Below the pieces are notes generated by a model. That model had not been told where the DNA came from. It did no database searches and saw only the letters and a list, made by a program, of their open reading frames with translations. Below, piece by piece: positions 55,935 through 64,000 of a stretch of DNA of 64,000 bases (the stretch's first letter is position 1; each line of letters starts with the position of its first letter). The DNA comes from Pegea sp. RAD2-039 (Eukaryota > Chordata > Thaliacea > Salpida > Salpidae). The stretch spans positions 434,001-498,000 of the forward strand of contig JAQGEQ010000357.1 of the NCBI GenBank assembly GCA_034620365.1, given 5' to 3'. A program made the position numbers and the translations under genes.

Positions 55935-58900
55935 ATGAACTGCTGGCAGTTTTTGATATTTCTGTTTGTGCCTAATTGCTTAGTCTTTCATCGAGGAAGT
56001 GTTTGTATTCATGCAGTAGGTTATTTCGATGACAAGAAATGCAGGTAAGCACTTTTTGAAGTAGCTTTCTTCTTAATACTTGTCTTTAATTTTACATAAC
56101 CCATATTTTTTTGAGTTTTTGTTATGATCACATAACACAGAAAATTTTTCTGTAAATGTTGTTTGTCTCTTAAAGGTATGCAGAGAGCTCGAAAAATTCT
56201 TTTATGTATTATATTAGATGTTCAGGAGAAAACCCTAGATTCTATAACTTTACAGCCAAAGAAAATATCACAAAATTAGTATTTAAAAGTTAGTTTTTGA
56301 ACTCTTTTTTAGCCTATATATATTATAAAGTTTTTTTATAGGTGGTACCGTGTTCACCAACATATCAATCTTAGAAGAGTTGCGGACACTGGAAAATCTT
56401 GAAACTGTCATGCTTAAAAGTGATCTTGGTGTGGTTGATTGGAATTGGTTTCCGAGTCAGTTTTAAACGTTACATATAGGAATATTTCAACACATTATCA
56501 TTATTAAGCGAACCTTATTAACTTTATTATTAGCATTTTAAGATATAAAGCTGTTAGTATTAGTAATTTAACAATTTAAATTGAGTTGTTTATTAAACTT
56601 TTAAGTTTACAGCATGACAAAAGTATATATAAGTTAACCAACAGGTTGAGATTACCTTTACAGAGTTTTATCACAACTAAGGCATTTTTGTTTAATCTTA
56701 GGTTCTATGAGATCTGTTTCCATATTTTATTGGAGTTCAATTAGATTTAAAAGTAGTTATCGTTCTGGAGATTGTGACATAAGACCAGATTTTAATATTA
56801 AGTTGGTAGGTATTTACTTTATAAGGAATCTAACAGATATGCCAAGTTGTTTACCTGATTCAATTTCAACTTTATCGATTTCAGGGTCTCACCCAGATGG
56901 AGGTAAATTTTGGTTACTAAAGATGTAAAAATTATAATCAAAATTTGTTTATTTAAAATGATTTTGGTAGTTTAGTGAATTGTCATCAAAAAACAAAAAC
57001 TTAAAGATACAAAAGAATCTTTTATTAGAAAGAAGATATCTGTTACAATATAAGGCTTGAAAATTGTTCTTTTAAAAATCTACATCTTAATACAAATGAA
57101 TATATGTTAGTAATTTATCAATTAAAATCGTAAGTTGTTTTATTTCAGATATTTTAAAGGATTTTAATAAAGAAACTCAAAATAAAAGTGACGACTGCAA
57201 AGGTTTTAAATGGCCTTCCAATTTAGTGAATTTGAAGTTTGAAAATATTCAATTCAACAAATTTACGTACTCAATGTTTTGCAACCTTCCAAATACTTTA
57301 AGAACCATATTTATTGAGAAATCAAGACACAATGTAACCAATATTGGAAACTTTTTTCCTTTAACTATAACCACCATGAGTATTCAATATTGCGGACTAC
57401 AAGAAACTACAGAAGACAATTTCAATTATTTATCAAACTTAACGAATCTAAATTTAAAAAACAATCTACTAAAAAAGTTTCCGGTTGGTCTGCCAAAAAG
57501 TTTATTACGTTTAGATTTATCATACAATCAAATTGAGACTATATCTGACGCTTTAGCATCTTTACCTAACTTGGAAAATCTTAATGTAAATAGCAATAGA
57601 ATCATTCTTCACATGCAAACGTTCCCGAGCAGCCTGAGGACAGTAGAATTTAATGATAACGGAATAGAATATGTTCCACCCAATATATTCACCAATATAT
57701 CAAAGCTTCATTTGAACAACAATAAGTAAGTACATTGAGTAATTGTAATTTATTAAGTTAATTCTTTCAAATAACTGCTTATTATCATGACCACAAGATG
57801 CCAAGCTAGTTGGCGCCAAATTATTTTACTCGTCGTTTAAGCCCTTTGTTGAAGTTACGGGGAGCCCCCTTTCCAATATAAATCGCGGAAAGTACCTCAC
57901 TCAATTATAAAGGAAGAAGTTTGTGGGTTTGATCTTAGACAAAAGAATCCAGACTTAGAGAAAAATTCCCAACAATAGAATTTAGTGGATGCATCTTATC
58001 ACCTCTAGTAGGCAACTCATTTTCAATTTAGGGGAAGTGAAGTAAGGCGAGACATAACATTTGTTGATCCTAAAATTGATTGACTTCGATGTCACTGTTC
58101 TAGGTCATTAAGGCATACTATCGAATATTGCATCTAAAGAGTGGGTTAGTTCAGCGTACGCTGCTCTCCACTATAAACTAAGCGCATGCTTTGGTTGGGA
58201 GAAAATATGTAAACTTTCTTTTATCTACTGCTTTGACTTATGAAGTTTATTTAAAAGTTATGTCACAAAAATTATTATTTTAGGCTAAAGATGATACCTC
58301 CCGGCCTTCCTAGCTCGTTATTGATGGTTGAGTTGAAGAACAATGAAATATCAGTAATATTAGACGAACATTATAAGTTTTGTCTTCGCTGTTTGCTGAG
58401 TTTAGAAGACAACCCCCTAATTTGTACTCGTGATTTATTCAACTTATTTATATGGATAGAATCTAATTATCCTCAAAGAAAAATTCGTCTAAACGGAAAA
58501 TGCTCAACATTTATAAGAAGTATTTTCTATATTATAGTAATAATTATTCATTTCTAACTTTGTTATAACTAAAAGCTGTGTTCTATTCTTTCTCTGCACT
58601 ACTAATGTTGAATTGTGGTACTATAGACCATTTATTATTTCTCTATAACTATATGATTTTGTGTTTGTAAAATTTGTTATTTGAAGCCACATATTAAATA
58701 TATAAATACTTTATAGTAAAATAAGTTGTAAATTCTTAAGCTAACTATTGATTTTTTGATATTTATTAAACAGTAAAGTTTTTATCTACAGTAAAATCAA
58801 TAGAAGATGAAGATAAGGTTTTAGCTGATATAAGACATTATAGTGAGCTTAAATGCAATTATGATTTGGATACACTTGAATGTAACAACTCCGCCAACTT

Positions 58901-61900
58901 GGAAAGATATCCAAGATCTCCATGGATGTCATTAAAGGTTAAGATTAATATCAATAACTTAGCTCTGGGAAATTTACCAAGATACATCTATCAAAACCAA
59001 ACAGATCTTGAAGGGTGGGTATTTAGAAATTTTTAAGTTTTATAAATCTATATCTTGTATAATTTGTTGGAAGAGAATTATAAATCATTTGAACCTTTTT
59101 AAAATATACTTTTGAATCAAGAGATACAAGACAATGATGTAAAATTAGTTATTAACGGGTGTGACATAAATTCCTCTTTAGAAAAGTTATCTGGTTGACA
59201 AACGCTAATATTCCTAATTTATAAACTTTATAATTGTTTCTGTGATAAACTAATTTTGTTGGCATTATCATCTTTCATCAGACAAACTTTCTTTGGTCTG
59301 AATAACTAAAAAGATTCTTAACAAACTTAACCTGTATTCGAAAACATACTTTTTCAAATCACATTTGATGTTTCAAATAAGTACTGAAATACTATAGTGT
59401 AAAACTTGTTAAGAAAAAGCAGGGCATAATTTTTTTACACCATTTTAATCACTTTCTTGTAAATAAAAATATCAATTACGTTTTTAAGATTGAAGCTGAA
59501 CTATAATGGAATCACTGAATTTCCAGTTGGGCTTCCACCTCTATTAGTAGAACTCAATTTGAATTTTAACAATATCACTTCTCTCAATGAATGGAATCAA
59601 AATGAGTTGATGGGCTTAAAGAAGCTGAAGTATTTATCTATGATAGATAACAGAATTACTTTCTTAACTTCGTGGTTTCTAATGAAAATGCCACAGTTTC
59701 GACAGTTGGAAATGAGAAACAACCCTCTAGTAAGTATGAGATTATTTACATGATATGAAATAACTGTTTTGTTGAATTTTGCCAAAAAAGCTAGCATGTC
59801 ATGACCTCCAATTACTAAGCAAAATATTATCTGTAAAAGATATTTGTTATGACAAAACATAAATATCAGTTATTTTTAATTTAAACAAGAGTTTTGTCAC
59901 CGCTAGAAAGTAAATATTATATCATACATGTTTCTGAATCTGAGATACATATGTGGTATGACTCGTACACTGAGTTGCTGCAAAGTTAGTTTAAATCAAA
60001 CTTAATTTGTAAATCCGGCAATTCAATATGCAAATAAAACCAAACTCAAATAAATAGACTTATAGGGTAAGTAGGTTGGGACTTAATTATCGAAAGACTT
60101 AATTTCGTTTAAGAAAACTTAGTGCTACGCCTCAAAACTAATTTATTTTTCTCTTACTTAAATAATTTGAATATATATAATTTAAGAATGATTCATTATA
60201 AGCTATACAATACTGAAGTATCTTATAATTAAATCATTTATTTGTAAATATACAAATCGAATTAAAAAGACATCTTAGATATTTCATCTTTAAATGTTTT
60301 AGAATAACGATGATAATTTTTTGAGTTGGTTTTTCAAAGTAAAACCTTTTCTGATTTAAAAATAACTTTTTTAAAGTTAGAAAAACTATTTAATACATTT
60401 TCAAACGTTTTAGTTTCTAACAATTTTGATTTAAAACTTTTTTAGCATACTTAAAAATATTTTTGAAGATTTATAATCTGATCTTTCACAAAAATAGTTG
60501 GTTAGTAACCATAATTTTTAGAACTGTACGTGTTACTTGATGTATTTAGCTGAGTATTTTGAACAAATGTATTCAAGTTATCTTTGGCCATTTAAATTAC
60601 CCACCTGTGCTGCTCCAGAAAATATGAAAAATCGACTGATTACATCTCTAATAAGGTCAGATATTATTTCACATATCACTTTATTTAAACATAAAATTCG
60701 AATTCTTAATTGAACTGTTTTAAAATACTTTTTTTTTTAAATTAATAATCAAAGTCATAATAATACTCGTTTTAAAACAAAATTGAAATTTTAATAAAAT
60801 ATGAACAAGTAAATAAGTTTTTAATTTGTTTTATCGTCCTTTGTTATACACTTGTCATTAAAAACTTTCAAAATGTTCTTTTTTGAGGCTTACATCAGTC
60901 TATAAATATGAGAAATTACATGATTTAAAATCGAACTAATTTCCAAGAATGTTAAGTCTACTTTTACAACAATTTTTTAAAGAAATATTATCTTATACAA
61001 AGTATTTGTTATGCTTTTAGCTTAAAATTTTAGTGATACTTTTAGAAAAAGAAGCTCAAAGAGATTTCATCTTCATTTTTTAAATTTTTTTGGCAGTTCT
61101 TGTAGGTATGAAACGATTTGTTCACAACTTTTCGACTTTCAATATATAGATTGCAGTAAACGAACCAGCTTTTTAAAAGTTAGTTTCAAAATTAGTTTAT
61201 TCAAAAGTTAAAGGATATGTTTATTTATGAACATTTTCAAGTTGATCTTTTTATTTTAAAATAATTTTTTTGATGTGTAATTTTCATGAGATTACTTAAA
61301 GTTGAGACTACTGAATTATGTGTTTTCTTTTCTTTAGATTTCGTGGAGTGTTGAGGCTGCATCAGAAGAGTTAAAAGCATCATATTACGGCTTATTAAAC
61401 ATCACAATTGCTTTGAACTATTCAGAAATCAGTGATGTTCAAATCAAAAAAGCATTTTTCAATTTCACTCGAATTAATCTTTCAAGTAATAAGTGATGAA
61501 TTCATTTGTCAAAATCTAAAAATCAATTTAAATAGTTCGAAACATGATTAACTTTTAAGAAGAAATCTAAATCTTCACTTATGTTAATTTTCAGTGCTAA
61601 ATTTTAAAGCAAGAGTATTACTGGGTTAGATTTTAAATCAATTTCATTCATTTGTGCTTCTTCTAAAGATTTAGAAAACTGATAAATTTTTAATCAAAGA
61701 TTTTTATTTTGAGTAGAATAAAACTTCTAATATTAAATTGTTGTTGTAGCTAGTTGCTTGTCTGCATAATGATGTATTTAACTTTATTTAAAAGAATGAC
61801 TTTATTGTGATGATAATTTAACTTATTTCAAAATATTTTAACCTTTAAAAATGTATTATGTTTTAATTTGTATTAATTAAGCTGATTATTATTTATAACA

Positions 61901-63909
61901 ATTAATTAATGATATTTATTACTTACTTTTTAATATCTATTCTGTGCATCGTACCCCAGACAAATAGTTACTGCCATGAAACATTTTAGATGTCTTAAAT
62001 TTCTTGGTTTGGCAATGACTGTCTAAAACGCTTTTAATTTTCTTATAAATATTTTTACAGGCTTGTGAACTTAACTTATTTTTATTGACATTTAATAGTG
62101 ATAATTATCATTTAACTTTTTTGTGTACTTTTGCTTTAATTTGCTTTAGTTATCTTAGTATTCCGTTGTTTAGATCTCCTCTGCAATGGTTTACTTACTA
62201 GCGTCTAGGTTTGGTTTTAATTTAAAAGATTAATTTGCTTCACTCATGAGCTCTTGTGTTCATTTGCACCTTTATTTGCATTTGGTGTTGGTTTGATGTT
62301 TGAGAAATTGCACTACTCGTAATAACTCAGCTTTTTTTTTGAAGAGTTTATTTCAGAAAATTCTATTATCTCGTAGTAGACCGATGCTGTAATTTTTAGA
62401 GTGATTTTCATTAATAGGACTTCTAATTTGTTTTTAGATAATCTTCTTTCAGTTTTTCCTACCAAATCACTTGGCAAAGTTTTACAATCAATCAACCTTA
62501 CGAATAACGTGATCACTTCTCTTCCGTCGAATTTACAAGATTTCAAAGACTTGAAATCAATTGATATCAGAAATAACAAAATTATGTAAGCTTTCACTAA
62601 TTTAAATGAATCAAAAGGAGTTAAAATGAGATTTTTAGTGTCATTGATGCCAATTCTGTTATGAACTTCAAAAATATTCCATCAATAAAATTGTTTGGTA
62701 ATCCACTGCGGTGTGATTGTAGTCAAAAGCATTTTACAATTTGGCTTGAAAGTGAGAATTTACAAAAGGATAATAAAACTGGTAAAAAACCCTCAGATGA
62801 CGTGAAGGTTTGGAAGTTTATTTCTTCATCAGTAATTTCAATCATATTGATATTTTGATCAGAATTTAATATGTGATTCACCTACTGAACAAAAAGGAAA
62901 GAAGCTTTTAGAAATACTAAAAGAAAACAACGATCTTTGTTCAAAGCCATCTCCAACTAATGTAGCTTTGATAGCAACCATCATTCTAATTTGTATTTCT
63001 GGATTTATCTTCATAATATTTGCTTTCAATAGGCATCTAAAAAAGGTATTGTGTTATTACACTCACAAGAAAAACTATTTTTATTTTCAAACTAATTCTT
63101 AGATTTAAAAATTGATTTAACTTGAGTGAGTTCGAACTTACAATATTATAAAGATAATTTTATGTGTAAGAAATAAAGTTTCTATTTTGCTGAACTATAA
63201 CAGAAGCGAAAAAAAAGAGAAAGTGAAGATATTGTTACTGGGTTTAAGGAATTGCTCGAAAGAGAGAACAAGAAAAACCCTGAGACTGGCATTGGATGCA
63301 CCGAAAATTATGAATTTGATGTTTTTATCTCCTTCTCACATGAAGATGAGGACTTGGCATACTCAGTTATAAAAGTAAATAAAAGATTAATTGTACTGTA
63401 AACTGATTTCAAAGTTTTTGTTTAATCTGTAAACTGGAACCTTTATGGCTTATACTAAACACATTATTCAAATGAATTAAAGGAGCTAGAAGAGAATAGG
63501 AACAGAAAAGTTTGTTTTCATGAGAGGGATTTTGTTGCTGGAAAGGGAATTGCAGATAACATTGTAGATTGCATCGGGAAATCTGCCAGAGTTGCTCTTA
63601 TCATATCTCGGTCATATACAAAAAGTTCCTGGTGTCAATATGAAGTTCAGATCTCATTATCAAATATGCATGCTAGAAGAAGGGGAAAATTTCTTATTCC
63701 TATTACTGTACAAGTAGGTTTTTTTTAATATTCGATTTGTAGTGATGGTTAAACCTATTTTCATGATTTAGAAGGACGCTGATAATCAAAAGATTATCGG
63801 AAATTTAGAGTCTATTTTATCTGATATTCCAGGCCTATCTACACCGTCCAAATCTGATCAAAAGTCTTGGAATACATTTTGGGATAAATTGGAAAGTTAC
63901 CTGCCATAA
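55935..63909 (+). CDS. TLR: Toll-like receptor with three LRR C-terminal caps and TIR domain
   Basis: An innate immune receptor. Seventeen exons join in frame to 1069 residues: 55935-56044, 56176-56288, 56342-56455, 56702-56902, 57149-57725, 58284-58519, 58792-59014, 59489-59729, 60522-60655, 61106-61178, 61338-61485, 62438-62585, 62639-62807, 62863-63045, 63204-63374, 63483-63713, 63772-63909. A signal peptide (WQFLIFLFVPNCLVF) precedes leucine-rich repeats such as LTNLNLKNNLLKKFPVGLP. Three cysteine caps lie near residues 415 (NPLICT), 604 (NPLNCTC) and 795 (NPLRCDC). TM is at about 863-885. The TIR domain (about 925-1065) has FDVFISFSHEDED (box 1), RDFVAGKGI (box 2, usually RDxxPGxxI) and FWDKL (box 3). 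Multiple caps give a Drosophila-Toll-like layout. Intron 5 carries a mobile element. The 3' end is complete at 63909. Confidence 0.93.
57785..58205 (-). mobile_element. GC-richer repeat in TLR intron 5
   Basis: On minus, AGCATGCGCTT, AGCGTACGCTGAAC, ACTCTTTAGAT and TGACCTAGAACAGTGACATC (then GAAGTCAA) reproduce the order of the PRIM1-intron repeats. The element continues for some 250 bp to a CGCGATT- and GGGGGCTC-containing end. This is the longest copy and may show the element's full extent. Confidence 0.6.
58655..58720 (+). repeat. Diverged copy of AT-rich dispersed repeat in TLR intron 6
   Basis: TTTGTTATTTGAAGCCACAT followed by ATTAAATATATAAATAC resembles the copies at 4540 and 51225, with more changes. 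Confidence 0.35.
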
Positions 63910-64000
63910 ATTTTATGAAATATGCAAATATAATCGCTTCTTTTCATCTACAGCAAACAACTTTTGAAATTATTATTTTTTTATTGACAATATGACATTT
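63910..64000. other. 3' flank of TLR gene
   Basis: AT-rich start of the 3' UTR. No AATAAA is seen before the window ends. Confidence 0.5.

Noticed and set aside
58284-58557. TLR first half as a separate gene ending at 58557 with a hydrophobic tail
   Set aside because: A GTATTT donor at 58520 joins in the correct phase to 58792-59014, and the reading frame continues through LRRs to the TIR domain. A short secreted or tethered isoform is still possible.
1-64000. CRISPR arrays, bacterial operons, ribosome-binding sites or prophage
   Set aside because: No regularly spaced repeats, and all supported genes are spliced eukaryotic genes.

Overview
The window reads as nuclear DNA of an invertebrate chordate, most likely a tunicate. 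It is very AT-rich and its genes are split into many short exons. It holds a true connexin (a chordate gap-junction family) with both extracellular cysteine signatures, a SIX3/6 homeobox gene, and short tRNA-derived SINEs. Species cannot be assigned from the sequence. All gene models below were read by eye from splice signals and conserved protein blocks. Seven of the models close in frame over their whole length.

Layout from left to right: (1) the 5' end of an ATAD5/ELG1-like PCNA-unloader gene on the minus strand, running off the left edge (1-1372). (2) A complete 16-exon SLC37A1/A2-type phosphosugar transporter on plus (4776-8161). (3) A long F-box plus WD40 gene on minus (8354-15275) with a tRNA-Gln(TTG) gene inside one intron. 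(4) A six-exon connexin on plus (18888-22116). (5) A ten-exon sphingosine-1-phosphate lyase SGPL1 on minus (23343-36487). (6) SIX3/6 on plus (40186-42395). (7) PRIM1, the primase catalytic subunit, on minus (45622-48758). (8) Mitochondrial ribosomal protein MRPS17 on plus (51397-52057). (9) A complete 17-exon Toll-like receptor on plus (55935-63909). Gaps between divergent genes are 2.6 to 3.7 kb and look non-coding.

The most striking content is inside the 8.7-kb intron 8 of SGPL1. It holds two complete, convergently oriented genes for class II cytokine receptors (the interferon/IL-10 receptor family, CRF2). The plus-strand gene (24568-26861) has a long cytoplasmic tail. The minus-strand gene (29700-32030) has a short tail, and its intron-phase series is 1-2-1-0-1-0, the series I recall for vertebrate CRF2 genes. 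This family is known mainly from vertebrates, so a nested pair in an invertebrate chordate would be a notable find. It may mark an ancestral ligand-binding/accessory receptor pair. The Toll-like receptor further right adds a second innate-immune gene. It has three internal LRR C-terminal caps, a Toll-type (multiple cysteine cluster) layout, and an alanine in place of the usual BB-loop proline of its TIR domain.

The non-coding part carries at least four repeat families: a tRNA-derived SINE with readable A and B boxes, a longer SINE-like element in a PRIM1 intron, a GC-richer element with CGCATGCGC, AGCGTACGCT and TCAAGGTCA blocks, and a short AT-rich dispersed repeat. Splice donors with T at position +3 (GTTAGT, GTTTGT) are used often throughout.
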